NCBI RefSeq assembly: GCF_005876955.1
Contig: NZ_SSCL01000006.1
Span: 62,001-126,000, forward strand
Length of the DNA stretch: 64,000 bases
Direction: 5' to 3'
DNA from: Sinomonas gamaensis
GTDB lineage: Bacteria > Actinomycetota > Actinomycetes > Actinomycetales > Micrococcaceae
The stretch's first letter is position 1. The number at the start of each line of letters is the position of its first letter. The notes under the pieces were generated by a model. The model was not told where the DNA came from. It did not search any database and worked only from the letters and a program-made list of their open reading frames with translations. Position numbers and translations under genes: made by a program. Of this stretch, positions 53,847-61,928 are shown piece after piece.

Positions 53847-54731
53847 TCAGAAGGGCTTGCCTCCCGTCACCGGGACGACCGCGCCCGAGATGTAGGACCC
53901 CTCATCGGATGCGAGCAGAACGTAGGCGGGAGCGAGCTCGGCCGGTTGGGCGGCGCGCCCGAACGGGCTGTCCTTGCCGAACTCGGGGACGTGGTCCGGC
54001 CACCCCGTGGACGGAATGAGCGGCGTCCACACGGGCCCGGGGGCCACAGCGTTGATCCGAATGCCCTTCTCACCGAGATCTGGGGCGAGCGCCTTCACGA
54101 GAGCGACCTGGGCAGCCTTCGTCATCGCATAGTCGAAGAGGCCCGCCGAGGGCTGGGCCGCCTGGATCGAGCTCGTGATGATGATCGACGCTCCCGGCTT
54201 GAGATGCGGGACGGCGGCCCTCAGGATCCAGAACTGGCTGTAGAGATTCGTCTTGAGGACCCGATCGAACTCTTCGGTCGGTACAGAGTCGATGCCGTCG
54301 CGCGCCTGCTGGTACGCGGCATTGAGCACGAGGACATCCAGCCGGCCGAACTTGTCGATCACCTGCTGGGGGAGGGAAGCGGCGTAGTCCTCGTCGCGGA
54401 GGTCGCCGTTGACCGCCAGGACGTTCCTCCCGGCCTCGCGAAGCACCGCTTCGGTGGCCTCGGCGTCCTCTTGCTCGCGCTCTGTGTAGGTGAAGGCGAC
54501 ATCCGCGCCCTCTCGTGCGAACGCGATCGCCACCGCGCGGCCAATCCCGGAATCCCCGCCCGTGATGAGCGCGGCCCGCCCTTGCAGCCGGTTGTGGCCC
54601 TCGTAGGTCTCCTCGCCGTGATCCGGCGTCGGTTCTGTCTCCGTCGTCGTGCCCGGAGCGCCCTGATCCTGCGCCGGCGGCTCCATGCTGGAATGGGCGG
54701 TCTGGGGGTTGTCGGGTTCGTTCGTCGGCAT
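53847..54731 (-). CDS. SDR-family oxidoreductase, general-stress YhdF type
   Basis: 294 residues. A disordered leader of about 50 residues with many Pro/Glu/Thr is followed by GRAALITGGDSGIGRAVAIA, LNAAYQQARDGI and the catalytic set S-Y-K in TSSIQA/DYAMTKAAQVAL. The leader and core match the YhdF/YhxC group of stress-induced SDRs. Substrates are unknown, with sugars or aldehydes likely. It is first in a four-gene operon (SDR, membrane protein, TPP enzyme, enolase-type). Confidence 0.88.
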   Translation of the reverse strand: MPTNEPDNPQTAHSSMEPPAQDQGAPGTTTETEPTPDHGEETYEGHNRLQGRAALITGGDSGIGRAVAIAFAREGADVAFTYTEREQEDAEATEAVLREAGRNVLAVNGDLRDEDYAASLPQQVIDKFGRLDVLVLNAAYQQARDGIDSVPTEEFDRVLKTNLYSQFWILRAAVPHLKPGASIIITSSIQAAQPSAGLFDYAMTKAAQVALVKALAPDLGEKGIRINAVAPGPVWTPLIPSTGWPDHVPEFGKDSPFGRAAQPAELAPAYVLLASDEGSYISGAVVPVTGGKPF

Positions 54732-54843
54732 GTGCGGCCTCCACAGAAACGGGAGTCGGGATGGGGACCTCGGCTCGATCCACGGCTCACGATACGCGGG
54801 CTCGCCGGGCCGCGGAAGGCGTTGCGGGGGGTCCGCGGAAAGT

Positions 54844-54869
54844 GGTTGAACGGCTCAAAACCGGGGTAA
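54844..54869 (+). promoter_or_regulatory. Weak sigma-B/F-type promoter candidate
   Basis: GGTT, 16 bases, GGGTAA fits the stress-sigma pattern with one departure at the last base. Its end is 10 bases before the topoisomerase GTG, which would give an almost leaderless transcript. Confidence 0.4.
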
Positions 54870-54879
54870 TTCCGGCCTC

Positions 54880-55857
54880 GTGGCGCGCACTCACCGATCT
54901 CTCCGCAGCGGCTGGACGCGCCGACGCGCGGGCCGCGGCTTCACGTACCTGAACGAGAACGGGGAGCGTCTGCATCAGCCCGAAGAGCTTGAGCGGATCA
55001 AGTCACTGGCGATCCCGCCCGCTTGGCGGAATGTCAAAATTGCCGCCTCCCCGAAGGCGAAGCTTCAGGCAAAAGGCGTCGACGCGGCGGGCCGCCCGCA
55101 GTACCTCTACAACCCCGCTTGGCGGGCGCGGCAGGAAGCCCGCAAATTCGACCGGGCCCTCGCCCTCGCCGAGCGGCTCCCCGCCATCCGCCGCGCGGTC
55201 ACCCGCGATCTCCGCGGCCAGCGGGGGCCGCGGATCCAGGCGCTCGCCGCGGCGATCCGGCTCGTCGACCGATCCGCGGTGCGGGTGGGGAGCCGTCGCT
55301 ATGCGCGGGAGAACGGCACGTTCGGCGTCACGACGATCCAGCGCCGCCACGTGAAGGTGCTCGACGAGAACCGGGTCTCTTTCGACTTCCCTGGGAAGTC
55401 GGGCAGCCAGTGGCGCTTCGAGGTGCGTGACCGGGATCTTGTTCAGTATCTCGAGTCCCTTCCGCGGGGCCGCGCGAGCCGTCACGCGCTGGGGTACGAC
55501 GACGATGGCACCTTCCAGCCCATCGGCGCCTCCGCGGTGAACGGCTATTTGAAGGACATCGCGGGGATGGAGGCGAGCGCCAAGGATCTGCGCACGTGGC
55601 GGGGGACCGCCGTCGCCGCCGCTTCCCTCGCCGCGAGCCAGGCCAAGGGATTGAAGGCGGACGCGGCGTGGAAGCAGGCCATCGAAGACGCCTCGAACTG
55701 GCTCAACAACACCCCGGCGGTCGCCCGGAGCTCCTACGTCGACCCGCTGCTGCTCGAGGCCTACCGCGTGGGCAGGACGGCCACGACGGATGCCGCCGTG
55801 GTGGAGCTCCTCACCGAAATGCGACAGCGGAGCTCGACGATCGCGCAGCGCGCTTAG
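54880..55857 (+). CDS. DNA topoisomerase IB (bacterial type)
   Basis: 325 residues from a GTG. Catalytic residues: Arg in VGSRRYARENGTFGVTTI, Lys in RRHVKVLDENRVSFDFPGKS, Arg in LRTWRGTAVAAASL and the nucleophilic Tyr in VARSSYVDPLLLEAY. The N-terminal RAGRGFTYLNENGERL is the usual opening. It relaxes supercoils by a 3'-phosphotyrosine mechanism. It is a single gene in the stress region, followed by a long hairpin. Confidence 0.92.
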   Translation: MARTHRSLRSGWTRRRAGRGFTYLNENGERLHQPEELERIKSLAIPPAWRNVKIAASPKAKLQAKGVDAAGRPQYLYNPAWRARQEARKFDRALALAERLPAIRRAVTRDLRGQRGPRIQALAAAIRLVDRSAVRVGSRRYARENGTFGVTTIQRRHVKVLDENRVSFDFPGKSGSQWRFEVRDRDLVQYLESLPRGRASRHALGYDDDGTFQPIGASAVNGYLKDIAGMEASAKDLRTWRGTAVAAASLAASQAKGLKADAAWKQAIEDASNWLNNTPAVARSSYVDPLLLEAYRVGRTATTDAAVVELLTEMRQRSSTIAQRA

Positions 55858-55875
55858 GCATACGCGCTTGCGCCT

Positions 55876-55937
55876 GACCGTCGCTCGGCTTCATAACCGT
55901 TGGCGGTGCGGGGCGGTTATGAAGCCAGGGGACGGTC
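55876..55937. terminator. Long two-part hairpin after topoisomerase IB
   Basis: A perfect 13-base stem (GGCTTCATAACCG 55887-55899 with 55914-55926) is flanked by outer arms GACCGTC (55876-55882) and GACGGTC (55931-55937). There is no T-run, so it may terminate weakly or stabilise the 3' end. The rest of 55858-56047 shows nothing coding. Confidence 0.55.
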
Positions 55938-56047
55938 GAAGGCGAGGCGCGGGGCGCGAGCGCACGAAAAGGCGGCGGGACGGAGCCCCAGCCTCCGCCC
56001 GCCGCCAGTCTTCGTGCAGGAATGCTCCGGCGAATGCCGGCTAGCTC

Positions 56048-56389
56048 CTACTGATGGTCGGGAAAGTCATCCGTGGTGCCCTGCCCGGGATCGTCGTCCC
56101 GCGGCTCCAGATACCTTTCCCCGTCTTCGGTGGTCACCACCTCGTATTCCTCGGCGACCGCTTCCATGGCCGCCTGGTCTATGGGGCCCGGTTCCCGGAC
56201 TGGGCCGGGATGGGGCGTCCTTTCGGCATCGCCCCAGACCGCTCCAATACCCTGAGATGAAGGGGTCACTTCGTCGCGGCCGGGCACCTCGTCACCCGCG
56301 TTCCGCGGGACGGGCTTGCCGGGTTCCTCCGGCTCAAGCACGTCCTCGCCGCGTTCTTCGGGCTCGGGGATTCTGTCGCGATCGACCAC
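56048..56389 (-). CDS. Small acidic protein of unknown function
   Basis: 113 residues from a GTG one base after the stop of the GlsB gene, so it is translated from the same message. It is rich in Glu, Asp and Pro (EPEERGEDVLEPEEPGKPVP) and likely disordered. A conserved-looking end reads VAEEYEVVTTEDGERYLEPR. No family is recognised. Confidence 0.7.
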   Translation of the reverse strand: MVDRDRIPEPEERGEDVLEPEEPGKPVPRNAGDEVPGRDEVTPSSQGIGAVWGDAERTPHPGPVREPGPIDQAAMEAVAEEYEVVTTEDGERYLEPRDDDPGQGTTDDFPDHQ

Positions 56390-56390
56390 G

Positions 56391-56654
56391 TTAGGCCCTC
56401 CGACGTCCCATGATGGCGCCGTAGATGAGGAGGACGATCACCGATCCGACGATCGCAACAATCCACGTCTGCAGGCTCCAGAAGTTCTGGAGTCCAATTC
56501 CGAAGAGGACGCTTCCGAGCCAGCCGCCGAGGATTGCGCCGACGACTCCGAGAAGGAGCGTCACGAGCCATCCGCCGCCCTGCCGGCCAGGAATGATTGC
56601 CTTCGCAATGGCACCTGCGATCAAGCCGAGAATAAGAAATGCCAGAATTCCCAT
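56391..56654 (-). CDS. GlsB/YeaQ/YmgE-family stress membrane protein
   Basis: 87 residues with three membrane helices: ILAFLILGLIAGAIAKAIIP, the glycine-rich VTLLLGVVGAILGGWLGSVL and WIVAIVGSVIVLLIYGAIMG. The PGRQGGGW loop between the first two is the family signature. ATG follows GAGGTCA. It is a general stress inner-membrane protein of unknown mechanism. A sigma-B/F-like promoter ends 57 bases upstream. Confidence 0.92.
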   Translation of the reverse strand: MGILAFLILGLIAGAIAKAIIPGRQGGGWLVTLLLGVVGAILGGWLGSVLFGIGLQNFWSLQTWIVAIVGSVIVLLIYGAIMGRRRA

Positions 56655-56711
56655 TGACCTCACCTTTCCATTGGGGGACCGGACTGGGTTCCGGCCCTGC
56701 TGCGGGTTTGT

Positions 56712-56735
56712 TACCCGAGGGGTGGGGGCCAAAAC
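56712..56735 (-). promoter_or_regulatory. Sigma-B/F-type promoter of the GlsB gene
   Basis: On the minus strand GTTT, 15 bases, GGGTA matches the stress-sigma consensus GTTT-N15-17-GGGTA. The -10 end is 57 bases before the GlsB start. Confidence 0.65.
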
Positions 56736-56783
56736 GCACTCTTCCGGCTCGACCCCGGCATGACAGGCGGACTGCTGGGGGCG

Positions 56784-56808
56784 GATTGACTGGGGCAGGG
56801 TTGGGTAA
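56784..56808 (+). promoter_or_regulatory. Sigma-B/F-type promoter candidate before degenerate SDR
   Basis: GATT, 15 bases, GGGTAA on the plus strand, 126 bases upstream of the degenerate SDR gene, in the 280-base divergent gap with GlsB. The rest of this gap shows an AT-rich stretch around 56848-56880 but no other recognisable signal. Confidence 0.5.
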
Positions 56809-56934
56809 CAGCCATGCGACCGCCACGTGGAGGAGCACTTAATCGCGGCTTGCAAATGATTGAATTGATTGTTCTGTGTTGAGCAGACGACCCTGACCAC
56901 AGCCTTTTGGCTGCTGACTGACGGAGTTCGTTCG

Positions 56935-57636
56935 ATGTCTGTTGCTGCGCGGCTCGAAGGCCAGCGCGTACTTGTCACGGGGGAGGACCGGGATCTCGGC
57001 GAACGGATCGCGAGAGTCCTCCGCCGCAATGGTGCGGTCGTGGATATCGACAGCGCTCCGGACGACGACGGCACGGGAGTCGCACGCAGGGCAGCACGGA
57101 AGCTGGGCGGACTCGACGTCCTCATCAACACCGGCCCCACGGCGATCCCGGAGATCGGGGCAAACCTGCGGGCGATCCGCCGGGGGGTGGAGCGAGCTCT
57201 CCAACGCTCGATGGCCCTTCTCGTGACCACCACCGAGGCTGCGCTCGATGCGATGCCCAAGGGCGCGAGCATCATCAACACCGTGACCCTCTCGGCGCCC
57301 GGCCTCGAGCTGACGCGTGCCCAGGAGGCCCTCGCGACCGCCGTGCTCGAGACCACTCAAGGGTGGGCGCAGACCCTCGCGCCCCGCGGGGTGCGGGTGA
57401 ACGCCGTCGTCGGCGGTCCCCGCTGGGACCCAGCTCTTGAGGGTCCGACGCTCGAAGCAGTGGACCCGAACCAGGACCTCGGCAAGGGCCTGAGCGACGA
57501 GGAAGCGAACGACCTCGAGGAGCTCGACGCCTTCGTCTACCTCGCTTCGGGCGAGTCCCGCCACATCTCGGGCTCGGTCATCGCCGTGGCCCGTCCGCTG
57601 CGGCCAGAGGAAGTGGGTTCCCCGGCCGTCCTCTGA
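56935..57636 (+). CDS. Degenerate SDR-family protein (pseudoenzyme)
   Basis: 233 residues after GGAGTTCGTTCG. The SDR fold is recognisable (LEGQRVLVTGEDRDLGERIA, SESRHISGSV-like end), but key residues are lost. The cofactor loop reads TGEDRDLG instead of TGxxxGxG, NNAG is replaced by NTGPT, and the catalytic YxxxK position reads LTRAQ in SAPGLELTRAQEALATAVLE. It is probably a cofactor sensor or scaffold rather than a dehydrogenase. Its 3' end overlaps the GT4 gene on the other strand by 100 bases. Confidence 0.8.
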   Translation: MSVAARLEGQRVLVTGEDRDLGERIARVLRRNGAVVDIDSAPDDDGTGVARRAARKLGGLDVLINTGPTAIPEIGANLRAIRRGVERALQRSMALLVTTTEAALDAMPKGASIINTVTLSAPGLELTRAQEALATAVLETTQGWAQTLAPRGVRVNAVVGGPRWDPALEGPTLEAVDPNQDLGKGLSDEEANDLEELDAFVYLASGESRHISGSVIAVARPLRPEEVGSPAVL

Positions 57637-58739
57637 GTGCGGAGCGCGTCTGCGACCGCCGCTGCCGTCGCGGCCCAGGTGGGCAGGGCAGGCCGTGCGG
57701 CCCGTGCGGCAGCCCGCAGCGTGGCCTGTTCCTCGGGGTCGGTGAGCCAGGCGCGCAGCATTCCCGCGAGCACGCCCGGATCGCGGAGCCTCCCGGCCGC
57801 GCCGGCCACCCCGGCTCCGCCCGCGAGGGACAGCCCGAGCGCCTCCTCCGCCCCAGTCCCCGCAGGTACGAACGCGGGGACGCCGTGGGCCAGCGACTCG
57901 GCGACGGCCATCCCGAAAGTCTCGTGGGCGCTCGGCAGCACGCTCAGGTCCGCCGCCTCCCAAGCGGAAAGCAGCTCGCCCCCGCTCAGCTCGCCTGTGA
58001 GGCGCACTCGATCGGCGAGCCGTGGCGAGGAGCAGGCCTGTCGCACCGCCCGGGCGTACGAGCGGTCGGCCTGGTCCGATCCGACGAGGGCAGCCGTCCA
58101 GGGGAGATCGGCGAGGGCGTCGAGCGCCTCGAGGAGCACGAGCTGGCCCTTCGCGGGGAGCAGTGCGGCGACGCACACGAGATGCGGTGGCCTCGATCCC
58201 TTGGCTTGAGGCGCGGGGTCGATCCCGGGATGGGCGACGACGGCCTCGACGCCATAGCGTTCGACGAGCGTCCGCGCTGCGAACCGGCTCGGGGCGATGG
58301 CGCCCGAACAGGCCTCGAGCGCCGCGCGCTCGAGGCCCGCGAGCCGAGCCGCCTCGGACGCCGGGACGGAGTGGGTGCCGAGGGCGAGGTCGGCGAGGGA
58401 GACGTGGACCAGGAGCCAGACCGCGACCCCCGCCCGTCGAGCCTGCGCGATCTCGTCGGGGCATCCGAGGCCCACGAGGCCGTCCACGATGACCGCACGG
58501 ATCCCGTCGCTCGCGAGGCCGAGCAGGAGGCTCGCTAGCCGCTCGCGGTCCGCGGCGCTGCCCTCCGGCCAGTCGCCGGCGAGGCTGTGCGCGCGGACCG
58601 AGACGCCCTTCTGACGGAGGGCCTCGGCGAGCCGTTCGTTGTAGACGCTGCCGCCCGATCGCCACCCGAGAGGAGCGGCCGCAATCAGATCGATCCGTTC
58701 CCCAGCGTCAATCCGTTCCCCAGAGGCGGACGCAGTCAC
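57537..58739 (-). CDS. Glycosyltransferase family 4
   Basis: 400 residues from the GTG that overlaps the PTPS-like stop (GTGA). It has the GT-B layout with PLGWRSGGSVYNERL near the start, VCVAALLPAKGQLVLLEAL in the donor domain and the E-x7-E motif in SAHETFGMAVAESLAHGVP. It transfers a sugar from a nucleotide donor in the cytoplasm. The last 33 codons are antisense to the end of the SDR-like gene, so the true C-terminus may have extended recently. It is last in a four-gene operon. Confidence 0.87.
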   Translation of the reverse strand: MTASASGERIDAGERIDLIAAAPLGWRSGGSVYNERLAEALRQKGVSVRAHSLAGDWPEGSAADRERLASLLLGLASDGIRAVIVDGLVGLGCPDEIAQARRAGVAVWLLVHVSLADLALGTHSVPASEAARLAGLERAALEACSGAIAPSRFAARTLVERYGVEAVVAHPGIDPAPQAKGSRPPHLVCVAALLPAKGQLVLLEALDALADLPWTAALVGSDQADRSYARAVRQACSSPRLADRVRLTGELSGGELLSAWEAADLSVLPSAHETFGMAVAESLAHGVPAFVPAGTGAEEALGLSLAGGAGVAGAAGRLRDPGVLAGMLRAWLTDPEEQATLRAAARAARPALPTWAATAAAVADALRTQRTAGEPTSSGRSGRATAMTEPEMWRDSPEAR

Positions 58740-59125
58740 GGCAGATCCAGGCTGTATCCCGCCCACGCGTCCGGGTTCTCCCGCAGCACCACGGAGAGCC
58801 CCACGAGGCGTTCGTCCTCGGACTGCGACAATCGCGCCGCCACGTCCTCCGCGATGTGACGGGCGAGCGCCTCCGTCGTCGTGAGCCTGCCCTCGAAGGC
58901 GGGGTGCTCGTCGAGGTTGCGGTAGCGGAGCTCCTCGAGCGCGCCGCCGAGGACCCCCGAGAGGGCGCCGATGTCCATGACGGTCGCGTTCTCGTCGAGC
59001 TCCAGGGCCCGGATGGAGAGCTCGACCACGAACGTGGCCCCGTGCAGACCCTGCGCCGGCCCGAAGGCGGGCCGCGGAAGGCTGTGGGCGATCATGATGT
59101 TGTCACGGACGGTCAGCGTGTACAT
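58736..59125 (-). CDS. PTPS/QueD-like protein with incomplete active site
   Basis: 129 residues. The 6-pyruvoyltetrahydropterin synthase fold is recognisable: MIAHSLPRPAFGPAQGLHGATF, LDENATVMDIGALSGVL, LTTTEALARHIAEDVAARL and the substrate Glu in VLRENPDAWAGY. Two zinc-ligand histidines remain (AHS and LHG), the third is Ala (HGA instead of HGH), and no cysteine is present where QueD and PTPS have the catalytic Cys. It may act on a different pterin-like substrate or be inactive. It lies between an MDR protein and a GT4. Confidence 0.8.
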   Translation of the reverse strand: MYTLTVRDNIMIAHSLPRPAFGPAQGLHGATFVVELSIRALELDENATVMDIGALSGVLGGALEELRYRNLDEHPAFEGRLTTTEALARHIAEDVAARLSQSEDERLVGLSVVLRENPDAWAGYSLDLP

Positions 59126-59157
59126 GGGCTCCCTCGGCTGGGCTGATCATCGGGCGG

Positions 59158-60165
59158 TCACGCGGCGGGAAAGTCCTCGGCACCCGGATACCGGATCACG
59201 TGGCATAGGCCTCCCGCCCCTGACGAGGCTAGCGCCTCGACGGCGGCGGGCAGCTGCTCGAAGTCGGTCGGGCCTCCGAGGAACGCGTCGAACGCGGGAT
59301 CCTCGAGCAGGTCGAGCGCGAGGCGGAGGCGGTCCGTCGTCGTGCGCCGGTGCCTGCGGGCCAAAGCCACCTCGCCCACCTGGCTTGCCCTGATCGAGAG
59401 GCGGCGCGCGTGGAAGTCCGCGCCCAGCGGTACGCTCACGGCCTGCTCGCCGTACCAGGACATCTCGATGATCTCGCCGTCGTCGCCGACGAGCTCGAGG
59501 CAGCGCGCGAGGCCTTCCGCGGTCGCGGAACAGTGGATCACGACGTCGCAGTCGCCGTGTGCGGCGTCTGGCGTCACAAAGGTGATCCCGAGTGCGTCAG
59601 AGAGTCCCGTCCTGCCCGGGTCGCTGTCCACGGCCTCGAGCCGTGACAGCGGGAAGCGCCGCAGGAGCGCGAGCACGGCGCCGCCCACGAGGCCGCAGCC
59701 GACGACGGCGACCCGGTCGCCGATCCGGGGCGCGGCGTCCCAGAGGGCGTTGACCGCGGTCTCGACCGCTCCGGCGAGCACGGCGCGCGCCGGCGGAACG
59801 GAATCGGGCACCACGACCAGCTCGTCCGCACGGACCACGTAGCGATCCTGGTGCGGGAAGAGGCAGAACACGGTGCGCCCGAGCAGCTCGGCCGGGCCGT
59901 CCTCCACGACTCCGACCGACAGGTACCCATATTTCACGGGGCACGGGAAGGAGCCCTGCTGATGGGGGGCCTGCATGAGCGCGGCGACGCGCTCGGGAAC
60001 GCGGTTGGCGTAGACAAGGCGCTCGGTTCCGCGGCTGAAGCCCGTGTAGAGCGTGCGGACCAGGGCCTCGCCCTCGCCCGGTGCGGTGAGGGCTTCCTGG
60101 CGCAGTTCGCCTTGCCGCGGCCCGACCGTCCAGTACGCGGTCGCGGTGATGCTGTTGATGGTCAC
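59158..60165 (-). CDS. MDR-family dehydrogenase-like protein without zinc ligands
   Basis: 335 residues from a GTG after GGGAAGGCA. MDR fold with EGEALVRTLYTGFSRGTERL at the catalytic site, where zinc enzymes have Cys, and a Rossmann loop VGCGLVGGAVLALLRRF. YSVGVVEDG-type and CDVVIHCSATAEGL strands are present. The lack of zinc ligands suggests a reductase or dehydratase-like reaction. It sits 20 bases after the GT9 gene and 32 bases before the PTPS-like gene in one operon. Confidence 0.82.
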   Translation of the reverse strand: MTINSITATAYWTVGPRQGELRQEALTAPGEGEALVRTLYTGFSRGTERLVYANRVPERVAALMQAPHQQGSFPCPVKYGYLSVGVVEDGPAELLGRTVFCLFPHQDRYVVRADELVVVPDSVPPARAVLAGAVETAVNALWDAAPRIGDRVAVVGCGLVGGAVLALLRRFPLSRLEAVDSDPGRTGLSDALGITFVTPDAAHGDCDVVIHCSATAEGLARCLELVGDDGEIIEMSWYGEQAVSVPLGADFHARRLSIRASQVGEVALARRHRRTTTDRLRLALDLLEDPAFDAFLGGPTDFEQLPAAVEALASSGAGGLCHVIRYPGAEDFPAA

Positions 60166-60185
60166 TGCCTTCCCTCGGTCCCCGC

Positions 60186-61160
60186 TCAGAAGATCGTCGC
60201 CTGCTCGGACGCCGACGACTGCCCTCCCACTTCGAGCCTAGCGACCGCGTCCAGCACATGTCCCGGCCAGACCGCGAGCATCGCCGGATCGGGGGTCGAG
60301 GCGAAGGGGTCGCCCCGGCGGACGCTCGCTTCGGTGAGCACGGCGTGCGGGCCGTCGGCCGGCGGTCCCCACTGCTCCGGGGTGGCCGGCCCGAAGATCA
60401 CGACTGAGGGAGTTCCGTACGCAGTCGCGAGGTGCCCGGCGGACGTGTCCACCGTGACGACGAGCCGCGCCGCCGCGATGCCCGCCGCGAACTCGGCGAG
60501 GTTCCAGCGGCCGGCCACGACGGCGGCTTCTGAGAGCCCGGCCGCGCGCGCGACGTCTGCCGCGCGCTCGAAGTCCTCGGGACCCCCCGTCACCAGGATG
60601 TCGTGTCCCTGCCGGCTGAGCTCGCGGGCGACGGCGGCAAACCGCTCGGTGGGCCAGCGGCGGCTGCCGTAGGCGGCACCGACGTGGACGAGCGTCGCGC
60701 CCTCTGCGGGGGCAGCGACCTCCGGCGGGAGGAGCCGGAAGTCGTCCCGCCGGCCAGGGAGGCCGTGCCAGTTCAGGAGCCGGACCCAGCGCTCCCGTTC
60801 GTGGAGTGTGTCATCCCACTCGGGGCCGGGCCACCCGGGGGCGCTATGGCCGATCCGGTGATCGGGCAGAAGCTCCTCGAGCCGGAGCCTGCTCTCGGGC
60901 CCCTTGCCATGGAAGTTGACGGCGACGTTGACGTGTCCGTCGAAGGGGATCGGATCGTCCAGCCCCGGCGTCGGCAGGTGCCGGTTGATCCCTCCAATGA
61001 GCGGAATGATCGGGGAGAGCCACTTCGGCGCCGCAAGCACCATCTCGTGGTCAGGGAATCCCGAGCGCAGGCCCCGGAGACCGGGGACGGCGACCAGCAG
61101 GTCGCCCAGCTTGAGCGCTCGCAGGACCAGCAGGACAGGACGGTCAGAGCCCGCGTTCAC
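60186..61160 (-). CDS. Glycosyltransferase family 9 (heptosyltransferase-like)
   Basis: 324 residues. The GTG at 61160, six bases after GGAGG, is preferred to a longer frame. GT9 features: LRALKLGDLLVAVPGLRGLR, VHVGAAYGSRRWPTERFAAV and the donor-site VVTVDTSAGHLATAYGTPSV with FGPATPEQWGP. In Gram-negatives this family adds heptose to LPS; here a heptose or other sugar on a cell-wall glycan is plausible. It is first in a four-gene operon, divergent from the GmhB-like gene across 177 bases holding a purine-rich tract (61261-61285). Confidence 0.88.
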   Translation of the reverse strand: MNAGSDRPVLLVLRALKLGDLLVAVPGLRGLRSGFPDHEMVLAAPKWLSPIIPLIGGINRHLPTPGLDDPIPFDGHVNVAVNFHGKGPESRLRLEELLPDHRIGHSAPGWPGPEWDDTLHERERWVRLLNWHGLPGRRDDFRLLPPEVAAPAEGATLVHVGAAYGSRRWPTERFAAVARELSRQGHDILVTGGPEDFERAADVARAAGLSEAAVVAGRWNLAEFAAGIAAARLVVTVDTSAGHLATAYGTPSVVIFGPATPEQWGPPADGPHAVLTEASVRRGDPFASTPDPAMLAVWPGHVLDAVARLEVGGQSSASEQATIF

Positions 61161-61337
61161 GTACAGCCTCCATTTAGTACTGAAGATCCGATGAGTGCTG
61201 GAGAGACTCGATCCCCAGAGGAGTGACGGTGCCCATGGCTTGAGCATGGCGGCTTCTCGGCCCTGAGAAGAAGGAGGAGGAGAAGCTGCAGGAAAACAGA
61301 AAGTTTATTGTAGCTTCTCGGCGGGCAGTTCCCGGGC

Positions 61338-61928
61338 ATGGAACCCGACCGTCTGGACCAGCAACGGCACGCACCGCCCGCGGCTGTGCTCTTCGACCGC
61401 GACGGAACGCTCGTGCATGACGTCCCCTATAACCGCGACCCGCACAAGGTCCGGCCCGTGGACGGCGCGCGCGAAGCGCTCGACAGCCTGCGCGCGGCCG
61501 GGGTGCGGATCGGCGTGGTCACGAACCAGTCGGGCGTAGGCCGGGGAACGATGGGCTCGGTGGACGTCTACCGCGTCAACCGCCGCGTCGAAGAGCTCTT
61601 GGGACCGTTCGACGTGTGGCGGGTCTGCCCGCACCATCCCGATCAGGGTTGCCGCTGCCGCAAGCCCAAGCCCGGACTCATCCTCTCCGCGTGCCGGGCC
61701 CTGGGCGTGCCGCCCTCGAGCGTCGTCGTCATCGGCGACATCGGCTCGGACATGGAGGCGGCCCAGCGCGCTGGCGCCCGCGGCATCCTCGTGCCCACCG
61801 AAGTGACGCTGCCGGAGGAGGTCGAGGCGGCGCCCGCCGTCGCGCGCGACCTGCGCTCCGCCGTCGCCCTCGCCCTCGGCGAGCTTGCGCCTGAGGATCT
61901 GCCGGCCGTCGCGGGGAGCAGGACGTGA
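61338..61928 (+). CDS. GmhB-like heptose bisphosphate phosphatase (HAD)
   Basis: 196 residues. HAD motifs are complete: LFDRDGTL, TNQSGVGRGT, RKPKPG and VIGDIGSDMEAAQRAG. A zinc-loop-type cluster CPHHPDQGCRCRKPKPG is typical of GmhB phosphatases that make heptose 1-phosphate. A histidinol-phosphatase-like role is the alternative. The stop overlaps the following GT9 start by 4 bases (GTGA). It suggests heptose chemistry in this Gram-positive, consistent with GT9 genes on both sides. Confidence 0.87.
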   Translation: MEPDRLDQQRHAPPAAVLFDRDGTLVHDVPYNRDPHKVRPVDGAREALDSLRAAGVRIGVVTNQSGVGRGTMGSVDVYRVNRRVEELLGPFDVWRVCPHHPDQGCRCRKPKPGLILSACRALGVPPSSVVVIGDIGSDMEAAQRAGARGILVPTEVTLPEEVEAAPAVARDLRSAVALALGELAPEDLPAVAGSRT

